Shown here one piece after another: positions 37,133 to 46,428 of a DNA stretch of 64,000 nt. The notes beneath the pieces are model-generated. The model was given only the letters and a program-made list of their open reading frames with translations, searched no databases and was not told the origin of the DNA. The DNA is taken from NCBI GenBank assembly GCA_026874595.1, contig JAPPUL010000095.1:1240001-1304000 (forward strand). Reading direction: 5' to 3'. The position numbers and the translations under genes were made by a program. Every line of letters starts with the position of its first letter. Positions within the stretch are counted from its first letter, which is position 1. This DNA is from Sipunculus nudus (taxonomy: Eukaryota > Annelida > Sipuncula > Golfingiida > Sipunculidae).

Positions 37133-38185
37133 TTAAAAAATACGTTTAAACTCATTAATATATAGGTTAGCAATTGCGTTGCTGTAAATGAATAGAACAT
37201 TTTCGTCATTGGATTTGTTAGCGTTTTTAGAGAAGTTAAAAGAGCCTGTTATAGTAATATAGTCGTCAATGATAATAACCTTATGATGCATGATGTACTT
37301 ATTGTTGTCTTTTTTGACCTTAATACCGATTTTAGACATGGGATGGAACTGAGAATAAGAAGAGATACCGAATTTTTCAAAAAGCCCCAAAACAGGTATT
37401 CCTTTTAAGAACTTACGAATGATAACAGCAGAGATATCTTTATCAGTAAAGCTAAAAGCGTAAAAAGTAATGGACTTCTTAGCTTTCTTAAGTTCCTCTA
37501 CAATATGTTTTTTCACATTGTTCTCGGGAGCGAATAAAGTTTTTATTATAATTTTCTCTGTATTTTTGTTATGTATGGTAATACTTTGGAAAGGGATAGT
37601 TTTGGGAGATTTAATACCGAAAGCGTTCTGGTGGAACATTTCATTAAATTCGCTAATAAAGTTAGCAGCCAATTTATTAGATTTAATGATTAAAGAGTTG
37701 TTGTTGTTATGAAATAAACCTCGAGTAGTAATATTAGCGCTACCGGTCCAAACGATGAGCTTATCAAAAACAAAGAACTTGTTATGCATTTTAGCAGAGC
37801 GTTTATCATTGACAATGGGAATGTTAGCGTTCATAAGGAGGGTAACATCCTTTCGTTTAAGATATTTGTTGTCAACAATAACCTTAACATCAAGTCCACG
37901 TTTTCGAGCATTAATCAAAGCGCTAGTAACGGGTCTGTAATGTATTTCCTGCAAAGCGGCATATATAGAGAGTTTAGAGTTGTTAATAAGGGAGATAAGC
38001 CTTGAGTGGACATTATGCTTTTTAGTAAAGAGAGTAATTATATAATCGTTTTGAATGGGGAGTTTCTTAGTATAGTTGTTAGATTGGATTGAACAAAAGA
38101 GAGTAGGAGGGGGTATAATAAAAATAATAAAAGAGAAAAGCAGCAAAGATTTTTTGGGATTAAGTATAAACTGTAGCATAAACAA
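37133..38185 (-). CDS. exported phospholipase D-like protein
   Basis: 350 residues with an N-terminal hydrophobic signal (SLLLFSFIIFIIPPPTLF). Two PLD catalytic motifs are complete: MHNKFFVFDKLIVWTGSAN near residue 131 and MHHKVIIIDDYITITGSFN near 298 (HxKx4D then G-S-x-N). Each half has a matching lead-in (INNSKLSIYAALQEI; LKKAKKSITFYAFSF), the classic duplicated PLD fold. Members include cardiolipin synthases, phospholipases and the Nuc nuclease. The export signal and lack of multiple membrane helices favour a periplasmic or secreted phosphodiesterase over cardiolipin synthase. Confidence 0.88.
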   Translation of the reverse strand: MFMLQFILNPKKSLLLFSFIIFIIPPPTLFCSIQSNNYTKKLPIQNDYIITLFTKKHNVHSRLISLINNSKLSIYAALQEIHYRPVTSALINARKRGLDVKVIVDNKYLKRKDVTLLMNANIPIVNDKRSAKMHNKFFVFDKLIVWTGSANITTRGLFHNNNNSLIIKSNKLAANFISEFNEMFHQNAFGIKSPKTIPFQSITIHNKNTEKIIIKTLFAPENNVKKHIVEELKKAKKSITFYAFSFTDKDISAVIIRKFLKGIPVLGLFEKFGISSYSQFHPMSKIGIKVKKDNNKYIMHHKVIIIDDYITITGSFNFSKNANKSNDENVLFIYSNAIANLYINEFKRIF

Positions 38186-38287
38186 AGTCCGTAAAGAAAT
38201 AAGGAATTAAAAAGAAACTAATATTATAATATACAGATAAAAGGGAAGATAAATAACAGATAATTAATGAAAAAGTAGTTTTAAAAA

Positions 38288-38319
38288 GGATAAAGGAAGG
38301 ATAAAGGAAGGATAAAGGA
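38288..38319. repeat. 11-bp repeat forming the ribosome-binding region of the next gene
   Basis: Three copies of GGATAAAGGAA directly precede the ATG at 38320. Each copy contains an AAGGA-type ribosome site, so changes in copy number alter only upstream copies, whereas shifts in the last copy would alter spacing. Confidence 0.85.
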
Positions 38320-38925
38320 ATGATAAAGTACTTAAAGCAGATATTATATATGTTAATATATATGCAGCTGCTGCTTCTAATGTTAAGCGAATGGGGTTAT
38401 GGACTTAAGGAGGTACGGCAGCGAGGGCGGATAGTATTTTATAATGAGAAGGGCTTAAAGGTAAAGTCGTATTATCTTCGTAATAATCGGGTAGTATACG
38501 TAAATAGATATTACTATTCAGGTCGCTTATGCGTAAAGAAAGCGACCCTGCGCGGGCGTAAGGTGCTGTCGGTATATTTGTATGAATATCATAAAGAGAG
38601 CGAACAAATAAGTTTAAAGAAGTTTTATTATAAAAACAAGTTTAAGTACTTAATAAGATATGATATAAACGGAATAGCGATAGAGCGAAGCAATCGAGAA
38701 GATGGAGAAGTATTATCGAAGGAGGAAAGATTAGAAAGGTTAGAAGGAAGAGAGGTATCAAACGGTGGTTCATCTGGTGTTGTAGAGGAGGGTAGAAAAA
38801 AGGCTAAAGGAGATTCTGGAGGGGGAGGGGGCAGAGAGAGGGGAGCAAACGAGGGAGCAAACGAGGGAGCAAACGAGGGAGCAAACGAGGGAGCAAACGA
38901 GGGAGCAGGAGAATCTAAAAAATGA
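38320..38925 (+). CDS. exported hypothetical protein with GANE repeats
   Basis: 201 residues. A basic start and hydrophobic core (LYMLIYMQLLLLMLSEWGYG) form a signal peptide or anchor. The body (about 28-125) is rich in Tyr, Arg and Lys, with recurrent YY-x-x-x-(L/Y)-x-V motifs resembling beta-hairpin repeats of secreted proteins (VYVNRYYYSGRLCVKKATLRG; FYYKNKFKYLIRYDING). The C-terminus is low-complexity and ends in five exact GANE units from a 12-bp tandem repeat (38842-38901). No function is proposed. A short gap separates it from the next gene on the same strand. Confidence 0.7.
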   Translation: MIKYLKQILYMLIYMQLLLLMLSEWGYGLKEVRQRGRIVFYNEKGLKVKSYYLRNNRVVYVNRYYYSGRLCVKKATLRGRKVLSVYLYEYHKESEQISLKKFYYKNKFKYLIRYDINGIAIERSNREDGEVLSKEERLERLEGREVSNGGSSGVVEEGRKKAKGDSGGGGGRERGANEGANEGANEGANEGANEGAGESKK

Positions 38926-38985
38926 ATGTAGGGGGAAGGGGACAAAATATAAAATATGAAAGAAGTAAAGAGGAGGTAGAAAAAG

Positions 38986-39879
38986 ATGTTTTCGTTTGAA
39001 AAGAATTATATAAGAGAGCAGCTGGATTTATTAAACAGCCTACAAGATGAGATAATCAGATTAAATAGTTTAAGTAGAGAAAAGCTAAAGGGAGCAGCAG
39101 AAGTAGCAGCAGGAGCGGAAGTAGCAGCAGGAGTAGAAGGGAGTAATGCAGAATTAATAATTTATGTAAAGAAGGCGCTAAACTACTTTCAAGAGAAAGT
39201 TTTCGCAGGTGAGGATGTTATCGGTCGTGATAAACTATATCTAAAGGCCTTAAGCTTTCTTTCGAACGCACTAAGTTTTTATGGGAGCAAAGAGGTTCCT
39301 TTTGATGAATTTGATAGAAACCTGTTAATATTGTGTGGAGATTTGGGTATGGATGATGGTTTAAGTAGAGGAGAAGAAGAAGGGGGCATGCCAGAAGAGA
39401 GAGGAAAGGAATTGTCAGAAGACATTCCTAAAAAAGAGGATGTGAGTTTATGGGGAAGCTATGCTATTAAAGCTACAAGAGGTATAGATATTTTAGAAGA
39501 TGTAGGGGCGGAGGAAAAGGAAGAGGAAAAGGAAGAGGAAAAGGAAAAGGAAAAGGAAAAGGAAAAGGAAGAGGAAAAGGAAGAGGAAAAGGAAAAGGAA
39601 AAGGAAAAGGAAAAGGAAGAGGAAAAGGAAAAGGAAGATATATTTAAAGATAAGAGTTTGAACGAGATGCTTAACGAGGGTTCATTCAGTGGATTGGGAG
39701 GAGGGGAGGGTCAGGAGGCGGAGTGGCTAGGGGAGAAGAGTATAGAGGGAGTTGAAGTAGAGAAGCAAGAAGCAGCTTCAGAGTCATTGGGAGGCGGTAA
39801 AGCTAGAGATCTTAAAAGCTATAAAGATATAATATTGGCAGAGGGAGTAGAAGAACTTGGGGAGGAGGAGGCAAAATAA
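38986..39879 (+). CDS. hypothetical protein with Glu/Lys hexamer-repeat region
   Basis: 297 residues, acidic, no signal peptide. The first 130 or so residues look folded and helical (KNYIREQLDLLNSLQDEIIRL, then YVKKALNYFQEKVFAGEDVI and LYLKALSFLSNALSFYG). Residues about 180-220 are EEKEEEKEKEK..., encoded by GAGGAAAAGGAA-type hexamers (39510-39640) and likely to form a long charged helix. The rest is Gly/Glu-rich. A good AAGAGGAGG site precedes the ATG by about 12 bases. It may be the second gene of a unit running to lysA, aminopeptidase P and the CCA-like gene. Confidence 0.65.
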   Translation: MFSFEKNYIREQLDLLNSLQDEIIRLNSLSREKLKGAAEVAAGAEVAAGVEGSNAELIIYVKKALNYFQEKVFAGEDVIGRDKLYLKALSFLSNALSFYGSKEVPFDEFDRNLLILCGDLGMDDGLSRGEEEGGMPEERGKELSEDIPKKEDVSLWGSYAIKATRGIDILEDVGAEEKEEEKEEEKEKEKEKEKEEEKEEEKEKEKEKEKEEEKEKEDIFKDKSLNEMLNEGSFSGLGGGEGQEAEWLGEKSIEGVEVEKQEAASESLGGGKARDLKSYKDIILAEGVEELGEEEAK

Positions 39880-39945
39880 TGTAGAATCTACTTTTTAAAA
39901 GTAGCAAAGCAAGAAGGAACAAAGGAGCTAAAGTAAGGAGAAAAG

Positions 39946-41160
39946 ATGAAAATAGATAATGTAGAAGGTCTTATAAAGGACTATGGTAGTCCCTTATACT
40001 GTTATGATGAAGAAAAGATACAAAAGCGTTATAAAGAATTAAACGAAGCGATTATTTACCCTAAAAAGAAGATATACTACGCCTGCAAAGCGAATACAAA
40101 CATATGGATAATGAAGAAGCTGCGCGAATCGGGAGCAAATATAGATGCGGTATCGCCGATAGAGGTAAAGCTAGCCTACGAGGCAGGGTATAAAGCAGAT
40201 CAAATACTATATACAGGAGACAGTACAAGCATAGAAGAGATGGAATTTTGTTTATCGGAGGGGATACTGCAGAATTTGGGTTCACTAACGCAGCTAAGGA
40301 GTTACGGAGAGCTACGTCCAAACACAAAAGTATGCATAAGAATAAACCCGGACTGCGGAGCAGGTCATCACAATCATACAATAACAGGAGGCCCAAAGAG
40401 CAAATTTGGAATATACTTCGACAAGATAGAAGAGATAAAGCAATTGTGTAAAGAGTATGAGCTTGTGGTATCGGGCCTGCATAGTCACATAGGGTCAGGA
40501 ATACTAAAGGTGGAGGAATTTTTAAAAGCAGTAAATATAGTACTTGAAACGGCCTTAGAATTTAAAGATTTAGATTTTATAGATTTTGGAGGAGGGCTTG
40601 GGATACCGTATAAGCCAGAAGAAAAAGGACTTGATGTAAATGAATTTGGTTTTGAGCTAAGCAAACGCTTTAGCGAGTTCGTAAAAGGGTATGGGAAGGA
40701 ATTATACATGTATTTGGAGCCGGGACGCTATATAGTGGGCGAGGCAGGAGTATTGCTAACTCGCGTAACGAACATAAAAGAGACTCCAAGCCATAAATTT
40801 GTGGGAACAGACACAGGGTTTAATCATCTGATAAGGCCGATGGCGTATGGGAGTTACCATAGGATAAGAAACTATACAAACTTGAGAGGGGAAGAAGAAG
40901 AGGTGGTAATAACGGGAAATATATGCGAGAGTGGAGATGTTTTCACACAAGGCAGAGAAGGTATAGAGGGCAGACGGCTTAACAAGGTACGGGTGGGGGA
41001 CATATTAGGAATAGAGGACGTGGGAGCATATGGTTATTCGATGTCGTCACAATATAATAGTCGGGTTAGGCCGGCTGAGGTATTCTTTAGCAAAGGAGTG
41101 GTAAGACTAATAAGGCGCCGAGAGAGTTACGAGGATCTTCTACGAACGATGCAAGTATAG
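39946..41160 (+). CDS. lysA: diaminopimelate decarboxylase
   Basis: Last step of lysine synthesis, decarboxylating meso-diaminopimelate; PLP-dependent alanine-racemase fold. 404 residues. PLP lysine in IYYACKANTN, then GANIDAVSPIEVKLA, ILYTGDS, IRINPDCGAGHHNHTITGGPKSKFGI, GLHSHIGSGI, DFGGGLGIPYKPEE, LEPGRYIVGEAG, and the other active-site half GNICESGDVF and VGAYGYSMSSQYNSRVRPAEV. All expected catalytic residues are visible, so it should be active. AAGGAGAAAAG precedes the ATG. An intact lysine/DAP end step argues against extreme nutritional reduction. Confidence 0.96.
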   Translation: MKIDNVEGLIKDYGSPLYCYDEEKIQKRYKELNEAIIYPKKKIYYACKANTNIWIMKKLRESGANIDAVSPIEVKLAYEAGYKADQILYTGDSTSIEEMEFCLSEGILQNLGSLTQLRSYGELRPNTKVCIRINPDCGAGHHNHTITGGPKSKFGIYFDKIEEIKQLCKEYELVVSGLHSHIGSGILKVEEFLKAVNIVLETALEFKDLDFIDFGGGLGIPYKPEEKGLDVNEFGFELSKRFSEFVKGYGKELYMYLEPGRYIVGEAGVLLTRVTNIKETPSHKFVGTDTGFNHLIRPMAYGSYHRIRNYTNLRGEEEEVVITGNICESGDVFTQGREGIEGRRLNKVRVGDILGIEDVGAYGYSMSSQYNSRVRPAEVFFSKGVVRLIRRRESYEDLLRTMQV

Positions 41161-41224
41161 GATATAGGGTATAGATAGATATGTAAAGATTGATTAAACC
41201 GAGTAAATAAAGTAAGGTAAAAAG

Positions 41225-43138
41225 ATGGAAAAGAGCAAAAGCGAAAAAGAGGGAGGAAGCGGAGGTTATGGAGGAGGAGGTGGAGAAGACATGAAAGGTT
41301 TGCAAGGAGGAGAGCTATTGCGAAGAGAGGAGGTATTGGAGAATCTAGCTAAATTGCGAGAGTGGCTATTAGCAAAAGGGCATGCGGGCATAATATTGTT
41401 ATCAACAGATGAATATCTAACCGAGTACATACCTTTGTATAAGAATGATAGATATCATGCAAGTGGATTTAGCGGGTCAACGGGCGACATGCTAATAACG
41501 CTTGCTGGAAATTATATATACGTGGATGGTCGTTATACATTACAAGCTAAGAAAGAGGCGGTTTTTGGGGTATTAGTTCGGGAGGGGGGAGGGATGGGTT
41601 TATTGGATGAAGATATAGAGGGATTTCTTAAAGAAGTATGTTCTGATGGTATTAAACGAGGCACTGCACCTCGAATATTGATAGATGGTAGAAAGCAGAG
41701 TAAGAGGGGCTACGATAGGCTAAGCGGGGTAGTTGAATCTTTTGGGGGGATATTAGACAGTGAAAGTTTTTCTAGGTTTAGATTTGTAAATAGTCTTAAA
41801 GATAAGGGTGAGTGGTGGGGTGGTGGCAGAGGAGATGAGGGAGCAGTAGAGGTTTTAGAGAGTGAGACACACCAGACAAAGATAAGTTATAAACTAAATA
41901 AGTTACGAGCAAAGATGTCGGAGCATAATCTTGATTATGTTGTACTAAGCGCAATAGATGAGTTATCGTATATATACAATTTAAGGAGTTATGCGCAAGG
42001 GATATATAGTTCATCAGCACGCGGGATAAGTATGGTAGGGAAGGAAGGGGCGTATATATTCTTAGAAGGGATATCAGAGGATGTTAAGGAGGGTTTGGTT
42101 GGTAGAGAGGGTATAAATGTGAATAAGCTATTAGAGTATAAATCTTTTATAGAAAAGGAGTTTTTAAAAGGGGTAGAGGTAGAGGAGGAGGGTAAAGCTA
42201 AAAGAGTAATCCGGGTGGGTTATGATGGCAGAATGCTTAGTAAGAGTAGATACGAAGAGCTGCATAGGAGCTGTAATTCTAGGGTAGAACTTGTAGACAG
42301 TGGTAGTCTAATGTCACATATGCGAAGTATAAAGGGAGGGGAAGAACTTGAAATAATGGAAGATGGTTTTGCGCGAGCAGATTTAGTGATGGAGGATGCA
42401 ATAAAATATATAAAAGAGGGAATAAAGCGAGGAGAGGAGCTAACGGAAGAGAGAGTATACAATAAGATAGAAGAGTTTTTTAAGATACGCGGAGCCCGCG
42501 GACTTAGCTTCTCGCCGATAGTAGCAAGCGGAGAAAACAGCGCCTATGTACACTATACCCGACCTGATAGGGATAAAAGGATAGAAGAGGGGGAATTAAT
42601 GCTTCTGGACATAGGAGGGTATTGGGAAGGAGGATATGCAACAGACTTAACTCGAACATTTCAAGTAGGGGGCTTGCCAAAGAAAGAATATAAAGATATA
42701 TATACGATAGTGCTAAAGGCGTCAATCCAACTTTTAAGTTTAACATATCCAGTAGGGACAAAAGGCTATGAACTAAACAATTTAGGACAGGGGATATTAT
42801 GGAGTTATGGGTATAGTTGTCCGCATGGGTTAGGGCATGGCATAGGTTTAAATGTACATGAGAGTCCTCCGGTGCTGGGTGGGAGTATAGGTGCATCTGG
42901 CGGAGGGTATAAGATAGAGGATGGGATGGTATTTACAATAGAGCCTGGAATATATATAGAAGGTGTTGGAGGGGTGCGAATAGAGAACGTTGTACAAGCG
43001 CAACATGTTGATAAAAAGGATGGATGGTTATGCATGCGGCTTTTAACGCATGCGAAACTTGACGGTAATTTAATAGATAAAAGTTACTTAACAGCAAAAG
43101 AGCTTGATTGGCTTAATAGAAATTACGCTTTAAGCTAA
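41225..43138 (+). CDS. pepP: Xaa-Pro aminopeptidase (M24B, long form)
   Basis: Cuts the N-terminal residue from peptides with proline second. 637 residues, matching the long three-domain form. Two creatinase-like N-terminal domains lead into the pita-bread catalytic domain (about 385-637). Its metal ligands are all visible: LLDIGGYWEGGYATDLTRTF (two Asp), PHGLGHGIGLNVHESPP (His), TIEPGIYIEG (Glu) and GVRIENVV (Glu). The first 25 residues are glycine/lysine-rich and may not be translated; an ATG at 41291 preceded by GGTGGAG is an alternative start. Probably cytosolic. Confidence 0.93.
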   Translation: MEKSKSEKEGGSGGYGGGGGEDMKGLQGGELLRREEVLENLAKLREWLLAKGHAGIILLSTDEYLTEYIPLYKNDRYHASGFSGSTGDMLITLAGNYIYVDGRYTLQAKKEAVFGVLVREGGGMGLLDEDIEGFLKEVCSDGIKRGTAPRILIDGRKQSKRGYDRLSGVVESFGGILDSESFSRFRFVNSLKDKGEWWGGGRGDEGAVEVLESETHQTKISYKLNKLRAKMSEHNLDYVVLSAIDELSYIYNLRSYAQGIYSSSARGISMVGKEGAYIFLEGISEDVKEGLVGREGINVNKLLEYKSFIEKEFLKGVEVEEEGKAKRVIRVGYDGRMLSKSRYEELHRSCNSRVELVDSGSLMSHMRSIKGGEELEIMEDGFARADLVMEDAIKYIKEGIKRGEELTEERVYNKIEEFFKIRGARGLSFSPIVASGENSAYVHYTRPDRDKRIEEGELMLLDIGGYWEGGYATDLTRTFQVGGLPKKEYKDIYTIVLKASIQLLSLTYPVGTKGYELNNLGQGILWSYGYSCPHGLGHGIGLNVHESPPVLGGSIGASGGGYKIEDGMVFTIEPGIYIEGVGGVRIENVVQAQHVDKKDGWLCMRLLTHAKLDGNLIDKSYLTAKELDWLNRNYALS

Positions 43139-43176
43139 AGAATAAATTAGGGTTTTAAAAAAAAAAGAAGAAGAAT

Positions 43177-44568
43177 ATGTTAAAGATAAATACACTGCCC
43201 GAAGGACTTTTGAATCTGGGTAAAAAGATATTGGAACGTGGTGGGGAGGTAATATTGTATGGGGAGGGTCTTGCAGATGACTTATTGTATGGTGGAGATG
43301 GTGCTAAGCGGCTTGGAAGATATTATACAATGCTAACGACGCTATGCTTAAATGAGGTATTAGCTAGTGTAGGACTTGAAAAAGTAAAGCGTAGAGGAGA
43401 GTTAAAATACATTCATCTAAAAAGCGAAGAGGGGGGAGTAGGATATAAGAATGAGTCATCGCTAAGGATAGAAGATAAACTTACAGAGGATAAATATTAT
43501 ATAAAGGTAGAGAGGAGTGAAGATATATTAAAGCGAGTTAGTGCAAACTTGCTAATAATAGATAAGGTATGGTATGATTTTAGAAGTTTCCATAATGTAG
43601 AAGGGCTTGAAGATATACTAAACAAGGGGAGGATATACTTTAGTGCATCCGAACGAGAAGCACTAAGCAAGGATGAACTTAGTCTATTTCGTTATATACG
43701 GTATAAAGTAAAGTATGGTTTTAGAGAAGAAGAGGAGGGTATAAAAGAGGAGGCAGGAGATTGTAGAGTACTTTATCCAAAACATGCATGGAAGCGGGAG
43801 CTACTAAGCCTAATGGAGCTAGAAAGGCCAAGCGAAGCGTTTGAGGAGCTACGTAAGATAGGATTAATGTCAAAGATATTAAAAGAGCTTTTAGAAGGCT
43901 ATAATGTAAGTCAAAACGAGTATCACAAATATGATGTTTACTATCATAGTTTAAAAGCGTGCGATAGTGCAAGTAAGGACTCGCCGTTAATTCGGTTTGC
44001 AGCCTTATTTCATGACATAGGCAAACCTCGCTCAAAGCGTGTAAAAAGAGAAGGAGGTGAGGATGGGCAAAAGAGCGTCTTTTACGATCATGAAAACATA
44101 GGAGCACGAATGACTTATAGAATACTAAAGCGCTTTGGCTTTATGCATATAGATGCACAGAGGGTATCGAATTTAGTAAGGCTTCATATGTTTCATTACA
44201 CACCACTCTGGACGGACAAAGCAGTAAAACGGTTTATGAAGAAGGCAGACAAAGAGCTAAAGAATTTGTTAGAGCTTAGGAAGGCAGACAGGGTAGGTAG
44301 CGGGACAAAGAAGGCGTATTCCTTATCGGTAGATAATCTGCTGAAGAGAATAGAGGAAGTAGAGAAGGATAATAAAAGGTTTAAGGTAAAGGATCTGGTG
44401 ATAGGAGGAGGTGATATAATGGAACATTTTGCTATAGAAGAAGGTCCTGCTGTAGGCGAGATACTAGATTATTTGCTAAAAGCCGTAATATTTGGAGAGG
44501 TTATGAATGATCGAGAAGCTTTGCTAAAGCACGCTGAAAACATGAGTCTATCTAAAAAGGCCTTATAA
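43177..44568 (+). CDS. CCA tRNA nucleotidyltransferase/poly(A) polymerase-like protein with degenerate head and intact HD domain
   Basis: 463 residues laid out like the bacterial CCA-adding family. The head should contain GGxVRDxLLG and a DxD pair. The aligned region reads GGEVILYGEGLADDLLYGG and no DxD follows. The next family motif, RRDFTINAL, appears as KRVSANLLII. After it the order recovers: VWYDFRSFHNVEGLEDILNKGRI, then SKDELSLFRYIRYKVKYGF. The C-terminal HD domain is complete (IRFAALFHDIGKPRSKR, VFYDHENIGARM, LVRLHMFHY). So nucleotidyl transfer looks lost while phosphohydrolase residues remain. It may instead be a very diverged active enzyme. The window's tRNA-Ser does not encode CCA. 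Confidence 0.8.
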   Translation: MLKINTLPEGLLNLGKKILERGGEVILYGEGLADDLLYGGDGAKRLGRYYTMLTTLCLNEVLASVGLEKVKRRGELKYIHLKSEEGGVGYKNESSLRIEDKLTEDKYYIKVERSEDILKRVSANLLIIDKVWYDFRSFHNVEGLEDILNKGRIYFSASEREALSKDELSLFRYIRYKVKYGFREEEEGIKEEAGDCRVLYPKHAWKRELLSLMELERPSEAFEELRKIGLMSKILKELLEGYNVSQNEYHKYDVYYHSLKACDSASKDSPLIRFAALFHDIGKPRSKRVKREGGEDGQKSVFYDHENIGARMTYRILKRFGFMHIDAQRVSNLVRLHMFHYTPLWTDKAVKRFMKKADKELKNLLELRKADRVGSGTKKAYSLSVDNLLKRIEEVEKDNKRFKVKDLVIGGGDIMEHFAIEEGPAVGEILDYLLKAVIFGEVMNDREALLKHAENMSLSKKAL

Positions 44569-44806
44569 AGGTAGATGTGTTTTTAGCAGAGTTTAAGATA
44601 TGTAAGACAGGTGGGATTTGAAGGATATGCTAATGTATCAAAGGGTAGTTTTTAGAGTAGTTTTTATGGAAGTTTTATAAAGACTTAAATGCATAACTTA
44701 AGCTTTGTAGCCCCCTAAGAAAACAAAGACAGGGTAAAATACTAAACATATAAAAAACATATTGTCAATAAGCAAGAGAATATAAGTTAGACTTGCCTTA
44801 TAATGG

Positions 44807-44903
44807 GATAAAACTACTCATTAGAATGCAGGAAGGATGTACTGGCATATTGCTAAACGGCTGAGAGAACGGATGTTGTAGAAAATGCTAATGTCGTTTT
44901 ATC
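44807..44903. ncRNA. candidate structured element between convergent genes
   Basis: The gap 44569-44943 has no ORF of note. GATAAAAC (44807-44814) pairs perfectly with GTTTTATC (44896-44903). Inside, CATTAG (44819-44824) pairs with CTAATG (44888-44893), and ATGC (44826-44829) with GCAT (44845-44848). The enclosed part includes AACGGCTGAGAGAACGG. The nested arms suggest a folded RNA or a cruciform, orientation unknown. A TATAAT lies at 44799-44804, but its expected start would fall inside the stem, so I do not call it a promoter. Confidence 0.35.
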
Positions 44904-44943
44904 AAGAAAGGATGATTTTTTATTTACAAAACCCTAACATTGA

Positions 44944-46344
44944 TTAATATAGTCTTATAGCACTCATTTTATTAAAAGAGCATTCAATAATGATTTGAGG
45001 TTGTTTACCTTTAGAGTTAATTATATTTTTAGTAATGGTAAGTTTTTCTTTGTTGCTTAAGTTTTCTTCTTTTTCAAGTATAGGTATAACATTCCAATAA
45101 AGGGTTAGCTGGCAAGCGACTTTAGGACTTGCTGTTATGGCAATTATATTAGGATAGGGATGATATTTGCTTATAAGCTGAACGGAATGAGGATTGTTTG
45201 TATGTATGGTAATAGATTTTGCTTTTAGGTTTTTAGCCATCGCACAAGCGGATATAGCAATAGCCTCTTCGGTATCGTTATCTTTGGTTTTATCCATACC
45301 ATGTTTTCTATAATAAAGGGTTTTAGAAGTACTTTCTATTTCGATGGCTATTTTATGCATAGTTTTAATAGTTTCTATGGGATAATCTCCTGCTGCGGTC
45401 TCACCAGATAACATAACGGCATCAGCCCCATCGATAATAGCATTAGCAATATCCGAAACCTCAGCTCTAGTTGCTCGTGGATTTTTAATCATAGACTCAA
45501 GCATTTGTGTTGCAATAATAACAGGACGGCTCATACGATTACACTTAAGCACGATTTCTTTTTGTAATAATGGAACTTGTTCAAGCGGCATCTCAACCCC
45601 AAGGTCGCCTCTGGCAACCATAAGACAATCAGTCTTTTCTATAATAGCATCAATATTTTCTATTGCCTCAGGCCGTTCTATTTTTGCAATGATGGGTATA
45701 TAATTATTCTCTGTGTGTTTTTTAATAAAGCTTCGAAGCAGGTTAATATCTTCTGGTTTGCGTACAAATGAAAGCGCTATAAAATCAAGTTCTTGTAAAA
45801 GAGCGAATTTGACAAATTCTTTATCTTTATCGGTAAAGGCAACTACGTCAATATTTGAAGATGGTATATTTATACCTTTTTTTGATTTTAAAACTCCCCC
45901 AACAATAATCTTACAAAGGACTTCTTTTTTGCTTTTATCAGTAGATATAACTTCAAGAACAATAAGGCCATCATCAATAAGTAATTTATCTTTAGGTATA
46001 AGTTTAAGGATTCCGGTATAAGAGGTGCTTATAATGCCTTCATCACCAAGTAGAGGTTTTGTAGTAATTTGTAAAGTGTTACCTTTTTTAATAGTTACAG
46101 CATTATTCTTGATATCGCCAATACGTATCTTAGGTCCTTGTAAATCGCCAATTAGACTTATAATTTTGTTTTTGTTTTTAGCAACAGTTCTAATAGTTTG
46201 TATATTATTTTCATGAGTATCCCTGTCCCCATGCGAGAAGTTCAATCTAAAAATGTTAACTCCCTCATCGATAAGAGATGCTATAATATCTTGATTACTT
46301 GAAGAGGGTCCGATAGTTGCGATAATCTTAGTTTTGTTTTGCAT
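44944..46344 (-). CDS. pyk: pyruvate kinase
   Basis: Last step of glycolysis, phosphoenolpyruvate plus ADP to pyruvate plus ATP. 466 residues, full length. MQNKTKIIATIGPSS, FRLNFSHGD, GDLQGPKIRIG, LIDDGLI, the active-site block IIAKIERPEAIENIDAII then MVARGDLGVEMPLEQVPLLQKEI, IIATQMLESMI, AVMLSGETAAGDYPIE, and a C-terminal domain with EAIAISACAMAKNLKAKSI. Lone gene; an 84-base gap separates its start from the 3' end of glyA upstream, so the two may be co-transcribed. Confidence 0.97.
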   Translation of the reverse strand: MQNKTKIIATIGPSSSNQDIIASLIDEGVNIFRLNFSHGDRDTHENNIQTIRTVAKNKNKIISLIGDLQGPKIRIGDIKNNAVTIKKGNTLQITTKPLLGDEGIISTSYTGILKLIPKDKLLIDDGLIVLEVISTDKSKKEVLCKIIVGGVLKSKKGINIPSSNIDVVAFTDKDKEFVKFALLQELDFIALSFVRKPEDINLLRSFIKKHTENNYIPIIAKIERPEAIENIDAIIEKTDCLMVARGDLGVEMPLEQVPLLQKEIVLKCNRMSRPVIIATQMLESMIKNPRATRAEVSDIANAIIDGADAVMLSGETAAGDYPIETIKTMHKIAIEIESTSKTLYYRKHGMDKTKDNDTEEAIAISACAMAKNLKAKSITIHTNNPHSVQLISKYHPYPNIIAITASPKVACQLTLYWNVIPILEKEENLSNKEKLTITKNIINSKGKQPQIIIECSFNKMSAIRLY

Positions 46345-46428
46345 GCAAGAAATATAATAACTCCTTAAGAGCTTGCGTTAAAATAATATATCTAAAAAGG
46401 TGATATAAAATAAGTGTAGAGAGTAGAG

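Noticed and set aside
44799-44804. TATAAT as a promoter for the candidate RNA
   Set aside because: No -35 box at suitable spacing, and the predicted start would fall inside the closing stem.
44852-44875. TPP riboswitch suggested by CGGCTGAGAG
   Set aside because: The other TPP core elements (GGGGUGC, CUGAU...AAUGCCAGCG.AGGGA) are missing, and the site lies between two gene ends.
44896-44912. SAM-I riboswitch start (TTATCAAGAAAGGATG)
   Set aside because: It resembles the first 12 bases of SAM-I only; the GGAGGGACUGGCCC and following core are absent.
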